Part shown: positions 5,816 to 11,114 of the stretch, piece after piece | Position numbering within the stretch: the first letter of the stretch is position 1 | Layout: every line of letters starts with the position of its first letter | Assembly: GCA_016212685.1 (NCBI GenBank) | Contig: JACREW010000115.1 | Span: 1-11,114, forward strand | Length of the DNA: 11,114 nucleotides | Reading direction: 5' to 3' | DNA from: Nitrospirota bacterium | GTDB lineage: Bacteria > Nitrospirota > Thermodesulfovibrionia > Thermodesulfovibrionales > Dissulfurispiraceae | Made by a program: the position numbers and the translations under genes | Notes under the pieces: model-generated | Databases searched by the model: none | What the model was told of the DNA's origin: nothing | Seen by the model: only the letters and a program-made list of their open reading frames with translations

Positions 5816-6324
5816 TCCTCTACGGCTTCCATAAGTTCAACTATCATCCTGTTCGACTCCACATCTATCTCTTTAACTACATCCTTGATTGCGGGGATAA
5901 GATATTCCCTGTCCGCGCCCTTTATTGCATACACATCATTGCTGCCCGTCTCTATTATAGCCGTAACATCTCCTAAATATTCGTCATTACCCGTATAAAC
6001 CTTCATCCCGATTATCTGATGCCGGTAATAAACGCCTTCCGGGAGCTCGGGGATCACGGACTTCTTTACCAGTATCTCCGCCCCCCGGTACAACCGGGCA
6101 TCCTCCGGAGTTTCGCAGTTTTCAAAACGAATCAATAAGGATTTTTTATGCCTCCTTACCGCTTTTATCTTTTTCCGCTCGGTTGCGGCCCTCGTCTTGA
6201 CGTAGACTTCATCGAGATGGAGAAATATTTCGGTGTCGGAAATAAGCGGCATTACCGCCAATTCGCCCTTAAGGCCGTGCGCCCTCGATACCCTTCCTAT
6301 GGTAATAAGTTCTTCGTTTTCCAT
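5812..6324 (-). CDS. rimM: 16S rRNA processing protein RimM
   Basis: RimM assists maturation of the 30S head and binds ribosomal protein S19. The 170-residue product has the N-terminal RimM domain ([21 protein letters not shown]) and a C-terminal PRC-barrel (about 95-165, with [22 protein letters not shown] and [15 protein letters not shown]). The length is normal. No Shine-Dalgarno is visible before the ATG; instead a strong hairpin ends 15 nt upstream. It overlaps trmD by 4 bp, so the two are translationally coupled. Confidence 0.95.
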   Translation of the reverse strand: MENEELITIGRVSRAHGLKGELAVMPLISDTEIFLHLDEVYVKTRAATERKKIKAVRRHKKSLLIRFENCETPEDARLYRGAEILVKKSVIPELPEGVYYRHQIIGMKVYTGNDEYLGDVTAIIETGSNDVYAIKGADREYLIPAIKDVVKEIDVESNRMIVELMEAVEE

Positions 6325-6339
6325 GCGCCGAACAACAAG

Positions 6340-6366
6340 AAGGGGCGTTTACGTCAAACGCCCCTT
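6340..6366 (-). promoter_or_regulatory. Perfect 11-bp hairpin between khpA and rimM
   Basis: AAGGGGCGTTT (6340-6350) pairs perfectly with AAACGCCCCTT (6356-6366) around a 5-nt loop. It lies entirely in the 66-bp gap between the KH-domain gene and rimM. In the transcribed direction it is followed by CTTGTTGTTC rather than a clean U-run, so a strong intrinsic terminator is unlikely. It may be a partial attenuator, a processing or stability element, or a structure shaping rimM translation. Confidence 0.6.
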
Positions 6367-6390
6367 TAAAATTCATTTATCGAACCGCTT

Positions 6391-6621
6391 TTATTCCAAT
6401 ATCTCGATCACGCAGCGCTTGCCGATCTTTGTGCCTGCCGCGCCGAGGATGGTCCTCATTGCGCGGGCCGTCTTCCCCTGTTTCCCTATAACCTTTCCGA
6501 GGTCTCCCTGAGACACCCTGAGTTCAAAAACCGTAGTTTTTTCGCCTTCAACCTCGGCAACCTTAACCTCGTCGGGCTTATCAACGAGCGCCTTAGCCAT
6601 CATCTCGAGCAATGTCTTCAT
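6391..6621 (-). CDS. khpA: KH-domain RNA-binding protein KhpA (YlqC/UPF0109 family)
   Basis: This is a single-KH-domain protein of 76 residues. KhpA proteins bind RNA, often as a partner of KhpB/Jag, and in Gram-positive species influence cell division and sRNA networks. The sequence shows the KH loop GKVIGKQG (42-49, GKQG being the GxxG motif) followed by [10 protein letters not shown]. The N-terminal [18 protein letters not shown] is typical of this family. It lies between rpsP and rimM as in most bacteria. GGAGGTGG precedes the ATG. Confidence 0.95.
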   Translation of the reverse strand: MKTLLEMMAKALVDKPDEVKVAEVEGEKTTVFELRVSQGDLGKVIGKQGKTARAMRTILGAAGTKIGKRCVIEILE

Positions 6622-6661
6622 CCTTCCACCTCCGTAGGGTTTAGAAAATTAAGACCAGGGA

Positions 6662-6901
6662 TCACTGCACTGCAGCTTTATTCAAAAGCCTCTTGACTGT
6701 ATCCGTCGGCTGCGCGCCCTGCCCGATCCAATATTTTGCCCGTTCCGCATTTACCTTTATCTCCGACGGCTCTTTCTTCGGGTCATACGTGCCGATAATC
6801 TCTATAAACGGCCCGTCCCTTCGCGTGCGGGAGTCCGACACTATTATCCTGTAAAAGGGTTTCTTGTGGGCGCCCATTCTTGTCAATCTGATCTTTACCA
6901 A
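6662..6901 (-). CDS. rpsP: Ribosomal protein bS16 (TTG start)
   Basis: bS16 is a 30S assembly protein. The 79-residue product begins (M)[29 protein letters not shown] and ends with [21 protein letters not shown], diagnostic of the family. The start codon is TTG at 6899-6901. It is chosen because homologues start exactly here and because AGGAGGTGA lies 4 nt upstream (7 nt from the GGAGG core). No ATG fits. The position between ffh and khpA is canonical. Confidence 0.96.
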   Translation of the reverse strand: MVKIRLTRMGAHKKPFYRIIVSDSRTRRDGPFIEIIGTYDPKKEPSEIKVNAERAKYWIGQGAQPTDTVKRLLNKAAVQ

Positions 6902-6905
6902 ACAA

Positions 6906-6914
6906 TCACCTCCT
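6906..6914 (-). promoter_or_regulatory. Near-perfect Shine-Dalgarno for rpsP
   Basis: AGGAGGTGA on the minus strand matches nine consecutive bases of the anti-Shine-Dalgarno, with optimal spacing to the TTG start of rpsP. The strong site probably compensates for the weak initiation codon. Confidence 0.8.
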
Positions 6915-6938
6915 GCAATAAATTCCTGACGAGTTAAA

Positions 6939-6968
6939 ATTGTAATATATTTGCAACAAATAATGCAA
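6939..6968 (-). promoter_or_regulatory. Possible internal promoter for rpsP and downstream genes
   Basis: In the 72-bp gap between ffh and rpsP, the minus strand reads TTGCAT (6963-6968), an 18-bp spacer, then TACAAT (6939-6944, 5/6 to the -10 consensus). The -35 is weak (3/6). The predicted leader is about 30 nt and contains the rpsP Shine-Dalgarno. An extra promoter here would let ribosomal genes be expressed above ffh. Confidence 0.4.
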
Positions 6969-6973
6969 TCATT

Positions 6974-8299
6974 TCAAAAAGGTATCTTCGGCAGGCGGAA
7001 GCCTTTTTTGCCGCCGCCCTTGAACATCTTCATCATTTTCTTCATTTCCAGATATTGCTTCAGCAGCCTGTTGACATCTGTGACTGTTGTGCCGCTTCCA
7101 ATAGCAATCCTCTTTCTCCTGCTGCCGTTGATCACGTTGTAGTTGCGCCTTTCCTCCCCGGTCATGGAGTTGATAATGGCCTCTATCTTTACGAATTCCT
7201 TATCGTCCACCTTTACATCCTTCATAGCCTTATTCATGCCTGGTATCATGCCTAAAAGATTCTCAATGGGCCCCATACCCCTGAGTTTTTTCAACTGATC
7301 CCGCAGATCCTCGAAGGTGAAACTCTCCTCCATAATCCTCTTATGGAGATTTTCCGCCTCTTTCCGGTCAAAGGACTGCTGAGCTTGCTCGATCAATGTA
7401 AGCACATCGCCCATGCCCAGTATCCTGCCTGCTATCCTGTCCGGATAAAACGGCTCGAGCATGTCTATCTTTTCGCCCGCTCCTATGAATTTTATAGGTT
7501 TGCCGGTTACGTGCCTTATGGAAAGCGCCGCGCCTCCCCTCGCGTCTCCGTCCATCTTGGTAAGAATAATTCCATCTATGCCTATCTTTTCGTTAAAACT
7601 CTTCGACATATTGACCGCGTCCTGACCGGTCATGGCGTCGGCAACGAGCAGAACTTCCTTAGGATCGACCTTCATCTTTATTTCGGTCAATTCCTTCATC
7701 AATTCTTCGTCGATGTGAAGTCTTCCGGCGGTATCTAAAATTACAATATCCCTGCCCTCCGTCTTCGCCTGTTTTACCGCTTTTTCGCAAAGGACTACAG
7801 GGTCTTGCGTTTCTTTGGAATAAAATACGGGTATGTCTATCTGTTTTCCAAGGGTTATCAATTGGTCGATAGCGGCAGGCCGCTTTAAGTCGGCAGCCAC
7901 GAGCATGGGCCTCCTGCCTTCTTTTTTGAAAAAGCGCGCCAGCTTAGAAGACGTGGTGGTCTTGCCTGAGCCCTGAAGGCCGACCATCATTATTATCGTA
8001 GGCGGGTTGGGCGCAAGCTGTATCCGTGTATTGACCGTTCCCAGCAGCGCGCAAAGCTCGTCGTTGACTATCTTGACTACCTGCTGTCCGGGAGAAAGGC
8101 TCTCCAGAACCTCCTTGCCGACGGCCCTGTCCCTTACGTGCTGAATAAAATCTTTTACTACCTTGAAATTTACGTCCGCCTCGAGCAGGGCAAGGCGTAT
8201 TTCTTTAAGGGCAACGTCTACGTCTTCCTCTTTGAGGAGTCCGCGGCCCTTTAATTTTTTGAATATGCCGTCAAGCTTTTCGCTGAGATTTTCGAACAT
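6974..8299 (-). CDS. ffh: Signal recognition particle GTPase Ffh (SRP54)
   Basis: Ffh binds hydrophobic signal sequences on nascent chains together with 4.5S RNA and delivers ribosomes to FtsY at the membrane. The 441-residue product contains an N domain (1-about 90, with ALLEADVNF), a G domain with P-loop GLQGSGKTT (107-115), DTAGR (189-193), TKMD (247-250) and GDARGG, and a Met-rich M domain (about 300-441) with GMIPGMNKAM and the SRRKRIAIGSGTTVTDVN RNA-binding helix. The C-terminus MFKGGGKKGF is usual. AAGAGGT precedes the ATG. It lies 20 bp after trxA and is probably in the same operon. Confidence 0.97.
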   Translation of the reverse strand: MFENLSEKLDGIFKKLKGRGLLKEEDVDVALKEIRLALLEADVNFKVVKDFIQHVRDRAVGKEVLESLSPGQQVVKIVNDELCALLGTVNTRIQLAPNPPTIIMMVGLQGSGKTTTSSKLARFFKKEGRRPMLVAADLKRPAAIDQLITLGKQIDIPVFYSKETQDPVVLCEKAVKQAKTEGRDIVILDTAGRLHIDEELMKELTEIKMKVDPKEVLLVADAMTGQDAVNMSKSFNEKIGIDGIILTKMDGDARGGAALSIRHVTGKPIKFIGAGEKIDMLEPFYPDRIAGRILGMGDVLTLIEQAQQSFDRKEAENLHKRIMEESFTFEDLRDQLKKLRGMGPIENLLGMIPGMNKAMKDVKVDDKEFVKIEAIINSMTGEERRNYNVINGSRRKRIAIGSGTTVTDVNRLLKQYLEMKKMMKMFKGGGKKGFRLPKIPF

Positions 8300-8319
8300 G
8301 AAGACCTCTTGTTTGAACT

Positions 8320-8649
8320 TTACCCGATAAGCGAGTCTATTTTAGCCTTAAGCTGAGGCTTTGGAACCGCGCCTACAATCTGGTCTACCTTCTGGCCGTC
8401 TTTAAAAAACATTATTGTAGGTATGCCCATTATTTTATATTTGCTCGCGATATCCGAATTTTCATCCGTATTCAGTTTTCCGACCTTTATCTTGCCGGTA
8501 TACTCTTTTGCCAGTTCTTCGACAGTCGGAGCGATCATCCTGCACGGCCCGCACCATACAGCCCAGAAATCCACCATAACCACGCCGCCAGCCTTCAACA
8601 CCTCGCTGTCCCATGTACCGCTCGTAAGCTCGACAATGCCTTCTGCCAT
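8320..8649 (-). CDS. trxA: Thioredoxin
   Basis: This is a 109-residue cytoplasmic thioredoxin with the active site WCGPC (32-36), the cis-proline loop GIPT (P77) and the usual VDFWAVWCGPCRMIAPTVEELA and KLNTDENSDIASKYKIMGIPT segments. There is no signal peptide. It reduces disulfides with electrons from thioredoxin reductase. AAGGAGGA precedes the ATG, and a consensus promoter lies about 80-110 bp upstream. It heads the operon that continues with ffh and the ribosomal genes, a less common leader for that cluster. Confidence 0.96.
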   Translation of the reverse strand: MAEGIVELTSGTWDSEVLKAGGVVMVDFWAVWCGPCRMIAPTVEELAKEYTGKIKVGKLNTDENSDIASKYKIMGIPTIMFFKDGQKVDQIVGAVPKPQLKAKIDSLIG

Positions 8650-8672
8650 AAAGTCCTCCTTATAAATAAATT

Positions 8673-8707
8673 GATTACACGGATTTTGTAAAACGATTAC
8701 ACCGATT
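8673..8707. repeat. 13-bp direct repeat spaced at 22 bp in the trxA leader
   Basis: GATTACACGGATT (8673-8685) and GATTACACCGATT (8695-8707) differ at one position and are spaced 22 bp start to start, about two helical turns. They lie between the trxA promoter and its Shine-Dalgarno. They could be a regulator-binding pair or a short dispersed repeat; the sequence alone does not decide. Confidence 0.55.
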
Positions 8708-8727
8708 AAACATCATCTTTATCGCCA

Positions 8728-8757
8728 ATTATAATTTCCACGTAAATATTTTGTCAA
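8728..8757 (-). promoter_or_regulatory. Consensus sigma70 promoter of the trxA-ffh-rpsP operon
   Basis: On the minus strand a perfect TTGACA (8752-8757) and a perfect TATAAT (8728-8733) are separated by 18 bp. The predicted transcript starts near 8721 and has a leader of about 70 nt that includes the GATTACAC direct repeat. It is the best promoter in the window and fits a constitutively expressed housekeeping operon. Confidence 0.75.
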
Positions 8758-8775
8758 TTTAGTTCAATTACTAAG

Positions 8776-8910
8776 AAGTTCATAAGTAGGATTACATGAT
8801 TTGCCATTCCGGCTCTTGTCCCTGCTAAGTCAGGGATCGGTCCGGAATCTTTCCGAAGAAGGATTCCCGACGCGCTTCGCTTGCGGGAATAACATCATAC
8901 CAATGAACTT
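8776..8910. mobile_element. MITE-like palindromic element of about 135 bp without coding capacity
   Basis: AAGTTCATAAGTAGGAT (8776-8792) and the reverse complement of 8894-8910 match at 14 of 17 positions, forming terminal inverted repeats. Inside lie three nested stems: ATTCCGG/CCGGAAT (8806-8812, 8842-8848), TCCCTG/CAGGGA (8819-8824, 8831-8836) and ATTCCCG/CGGGAAT (8863-8869, 8884-8890). The inner part resembles the common ATTCCGG...CGGGAAT dispersed repeats of many genomes. AATTA occurs at 8766-8770 and 8911-8915 and might be a target duplication, though the left copy is 5 bp away from the inverted repeat. It fills much of the 306-bp gap between trxA and the response regulator. Confidence 0.5.
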
Positions 8911-8919
8911 AATTAGCAC

Positions 8920-8948
8920 TTTAAAAAAAACGCTTTTACGGATATTAT
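8920..8948 (+). promoter_or_regulatory. Possible promoter giving a leaderless response-regulator transcript
   Basis: TTTAAA (8920-8925), a 17-bp spacer and TATTAT (8943-8948) stand only 7 bp before the ATG of the response-regulator gene. Transcription would begin at or next to the start codon. No Shine-Dalgarno is visible in this stretch, which fits leaderless initiation, but both hexamers are imperfect and the region is simply A/T rich. Confidence 0.3.
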
Positions 8949-8955
8949 TAAATAA

Positions 8956-9486
8956 ATGACAATTTCCACATATAAAATACTCATCGTCGATGATGAGGCC
9001 ACGACAAGAGACCTAATCTCCTCTGTGCTGTCCTCCAAAGGGCATAGATGCGAAACGGCTGTAGACGGCGCACAGGCGCTCGATAGGGCTCTTGCAGAGA
9101 CATTCGACGCCGTTATTACCGATATTGTCATGCCAGAAATGGACGGCATTACCCTTACAAGAGAGGTTTTGAAAATAAACCCCTCGCTACCCGTTATGGT
9201 AATAACCGGGTTCAGCGACGAGCATTACTATGAAGATTCCGTCAATGCCGGCGCCTCGGACTTTATAAACAAGCCGTTTTCCGTCGCCGAGCTTTTAGCG
9301 CGGTTTCAGAAAATGATGCGCGACCACGAGATTAGCAATCAGATAATGGCCCGTGAAAAAGAACTCGAAAAGATCGGCGCTGAAATGATAGCAGGAGTCC
9401 AGCATGATTCAATGCAAAGGGTGGCAGCCCTAAAAAAAGAGATAGAATCGCTGAGAAAAAACTTACAGGCAGGGCATGCCGCATGA
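8956..9486 (+). CDS. Response regulator: receiver domain with coiled-coil tail, no output domain seen
   Basis: Residues 6-120 form a CheY-like receiver domain with the acidic pair D12/D13 (VDDE), phospho-acceptor D56 (VITDIVMPEMDG), T84 (VITG) and K106 (NKPF). After residue 125 there is only a charged helical tail (REKELEKIGAEM and VAALKKEIESLRKNL), probably a coiled coil. No DNA-binding, enzymatic or GGDEF domain can be recognised. It may pass phosphate on, oligomerise, or act by protein-protein contacts. It precedes a histidine kinase on the same strand with a 51-bp gap and probably pairs with it. No Shine-Dalgarno precedes the ATG. Confidence 0.9.
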   Translation: MTISTYKILIVDDEATTRDLISSVLSSKGHRCETAVDGAQALDRALAETFDAVITDIVMPEMDGITLTREVLKINPSLPVMVITGFSDEHYYEDSVNAGASDFINKPFSVAELLARFQKMMRDHEISNQIMAREKELEKIGAEMIAGVQHDSMQRVAALKKEIESLRKNLQAGHAA

Positions 9487-9537
9487 CAGCCGCCTTCAAT
9501 ATCTTCGGGTATTATTCCCCATAATCTCCAGCGTATC

Positions 9538-11001
9538 ATGTTCGGTAACCTCATAAAAAAGATCAAGGCCGGAAATCTATGGCACCTTGTCTGGCTAAGT
9601 GTCATTGCCTCGGAGATCCTGACTGCTTCAATCGTATCTGTAGCAAGTATCATATTCCGGGGAAAAATCACCCATGACTCCCTGATCACCGGCGCTGTTA
9701 CCGCTTGTATTGTCGCTGCCGTTGTTACAGCCGTCATTATTTATCTCATCAAGCAATGGAGAAAAAGCGAAGAAGAGTTCATGGCGGCGCAGGAGCAGCT
9801 CAGCCGAAAAGCAGAGATAGAAAACTATACCAAAAACCTCGAACATGTCGTAACTCTCAGGACCGAACGCCTGAATAATGCCTTAAAAAATCTGCGGCAG
9901 CAAAAAGACTTTATGGACAGGCTTATATCCACCGTCGGCGCCCTTATTGTCGTCCTCGACCACGAAGGGAAAATTGTCATGTTCAATAAGACATGCGAAG
10001 ATGTCACCGGCTTTAAAGAGGATGAGGTAAAATTGAAACACGTTTGGGATTTGTTCGTACCCGAGAGGTTTATCCCTACAGTGCGGATGGCCTTTGACGA
10101 ACTGCTGGTGCAAAAAATCCCCAATACCTTCAAAAACCCGTGGCTGACAAAAGACGGCAGGGAAAAAACCATTCTATGGAACAATACGGTTATCGTCGGT
10201 GAAAAAGACCGGATATCATATGCCATAGCTACCGGCATCGATATTACGGAAAAAGAAATGATGGAAGAACACCTGATGGAAGCGCAGAGATTGCAGTCCA
10301 TCGCAACTCTGGTTACCGGCCTTTCGCATAATTTTAACAACATACTCGTGGGCATCTTAGGATACGCAGGGCTGTTAAGGATAAAGATCTCCACCCCCGA
10401 TCGTCAGGATACCGATGAAATGCTGAAATATATCGACGTGATAGAAAATTCAGTGAAAAATGCATCCGACTTTATTAAACATCTGATGATGTTCTCGAAA
10501 AAGATGGAATACGTGAAAAAGGATATAAGCCTCGACGAGATCGTCGGCGATGCGCTGGAGATAATCGAATCCTCGTTCCCCAAAAATATTCTCATAGAAG
10601 CAGAACTACATTGTGAGCCTTGTAAGATTAAGGCCGATAAGGACAGGCTCCAGCAGGCTGTTCTAAACATATGCATCAATTCAAAAGACGCCATGCCCGA
10701 AGGCGGAAGACTGAAGATAGAAGCCTTTAGCAGAGGACTCATACAGCCGGAATATGCCCTCCAGAAGTTCGGCATGTATGCGGTCATCAGGATAAGCGAT
10801 ACCGGACAGGGCGTGGATGAAGATGCCAAACGCAAAATATTCGAACCGTTCTTTACCACAAAGGGGCTTCTTCACCACACAGGGCTCGGCCTTTCCATAG
10901 CATACAGCATTATTAAAGAGCACAACGGCTATATCACGGTGGACAATAACAGCGAAGCGGAAAAGGGCACAACGTTTACGATCTATCTGCCGGTGGTGTA
11001 A
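9538..11001 (+). CDS. Membrane-bound PAS-domain sensor histidine kinase
   Basis: The 487-residue protein has two predicted membrane segments (about 15-40 and 48-72) with a very short loop between them. A long coiled coil follows (about 75-125), then a PAS domain (about 125-240, ALIVVLDHEGKIVMFN and DGREKTILW), a DHp helix with H264 (GLSHNFNNIL) and a HATPase domain: N box around N381 (NICINSKDA), G1 DTGQG (421-425), F box FEPFF and G2 GLGL (449-452). It should autophosphorylate at H264 and signal to the receiver protein encoded just upstream. The tiny external loop suggests sensing in the membrane or in the cytoplasmic PAS. The HNFNN variant of the H box is typical of PAS kinases of the NtrB-like HPK4 group. 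No Shine-Dalgarno is visible. Confidence 0.95.
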   Translation: MFGNLIKKIKAGNLWHLVWLSVIASEILTASIVSVASIIFRGKITHDSLITGAVTACIVAAVVTAVIIYLIKQWRKSEEEFMAAQEQLSRKAEIENYTKNLEHVVTLRTERLNNALKNLRQQKDFMDRLISTVGALIVVLDHEGKIVMFNKTCEDVTGFKEDEVKLKHVWDLFVPERFIPTVRMAFDELLVQKIPNTFKNPWLTKDGREKTILWNNTVIVGEKDRISYAIATGIDITEKEMMEEHLMEAQRLQSIATLVTGLSHNFNNILVGILGYAGLLRIKISTPDRQDTDEMLKYIDVIENSVKNASDFIKHLMMFSKKMEYVKKDISLDEIVGDALEIIESSFPKNILIEAELHCEPCKIKADKDRLQQAVLNICINSKDAMPEGGRLKIEAFSRGLIQPEYALQKFGMYAVIRISDTGQGVDEDAKRKIFEPFFTTKGLLHHTGLGLSIAYSIIKEHNGYITVDNNSEAEKGTTFTIYLPVV

Positions 11002-11015
11002 AGAGGCTTGCGGCG

Positions 11016-11114
11016 CTAAACGGTCTCCGGACTCAGTATCTCCACCCTGTTTCTTCCCTTGTTCTTGGCGGAATACAACGCCACGTCGGCCATCCTGATG
11101 AAATTCTCTTCATC
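11016..11114 (-). CDS. C-terminal end of a GGDEF-domain (diguanylate cyclase) protein, cut by the right edge
   Basis: The last 32 codons are present, ending in TAG at 11016-11018. They read MADVALYSAKNKGRNRVEIL, preceded by DEENFIR. The motif ADxALYxAKxxGRNRV is the conserved C-terminal end of GGDEF domains, which make cyclic di-GMP from two GTP. The catalytic GGDEF/GGEEF loop and any sensory part lie outside the window, so activity cannot be judged. It converges with the histidine kinase with 14 bp between the stops and no obvious terminator. Confidence 0.85.
   Translation of the reverse strand, partial: DEENFIRMADVALYSAKNKGRNRVEILSPETV

Noticed and set aside
5255..5998. Long plus-strand open frame of 247 codons across trmD and rimM
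   Set aside because: It lies antisense to two clearly conserved genes and its translation has no recognisable domain.
9484..9537. Receiver-kinase junction as a sequencing error or frameshifted hybrid kinase
   Set aside because: The kinase begins with its own ATG and two membrane segments, and the linker shows no domain homology, so two separate genes are the simpler reading.

Overview
The window is an 11.1 kb chromosomal segment of a bacterium that probably lives anaerobically or microaerobically. A hydrogenase maturation gene sits beside a Tat-exported [NiFe] hydrogenase small subunit. There is also a full block of translation and secretion housekeeping genes, and a sensory region at the right end. 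The mid-40s GC content, the gene style and the abundant dispersed palindromic repeats inside genes suggest Nitrospirota (Thermodesulfovibrionia-like) or a related deltaproteobacterial lineage. This assignment is inferred from general resemblance and is not proven by the sequence.

Left part (1-2662, minus strand): the first 43 codons of a [NiFe]-hydrogenase small subunit lie downstream of hypF, with a good sigma70-type promoter between them. The hypF gene is intact but enlarged (811 aa, against about 750 aa usually). The extra length matches five low-complexity or palindromic repeat insertions that keep the frame open: three 45-bp palindromes and two four-unit heptamer arrays. This is the most unusual feature of the window.

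Small island (2663-3379, plus strand): a short intergenic region with a REP-like remnant is followed by a 49-codon gene for a very basic protein, then a HicB-HicA toxin-antitoxin pair. These three genes are tightly packed and face opposite to everything around them. They look like an accessory cassette placed between two minus-strand operons.

Housekeeping operon (3383-8649, minus strand; transcription order trxA, ffh, rpsP, khpA, rimM, trmD, rplS, rnhB, dtxR-like): the classic ffh-rpsP-khpA-rimM-trmD-rplS-rnhB cluster. It couples protein targeting (Ffh), small- and large-subunit ribosomal proteins (bS16, bL19), 16S processing (RimM), tRNA m1G37 methylation (TrmD) and RNA/DNA hybrid removal (RNase HII). 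Thioredoxin leads it and an iron-type DtxR regulator with a FeoA-like tail closes it. A consensus promoter precedes trxA and a weaker one precedes rpsP. The rpsP gene starts with TTG behind a near-perfect Shine-Dalgarno.

Right part (8650-11114): the 306-bp gap upstream of trxA holds the trxA promoter, a direct repeat spaced at 22 bp, and a 135-bp MITE-like element with 17-bp imperfect terminal inverted repeats. It is followed by a plus-strand two-component pair: a receiver protein with a coiled-coil tail but no recognisable output domain, and a membrane-bound PAS histidine kinase. A GGDEF-domain protein on the minus strand runs off the right edge.
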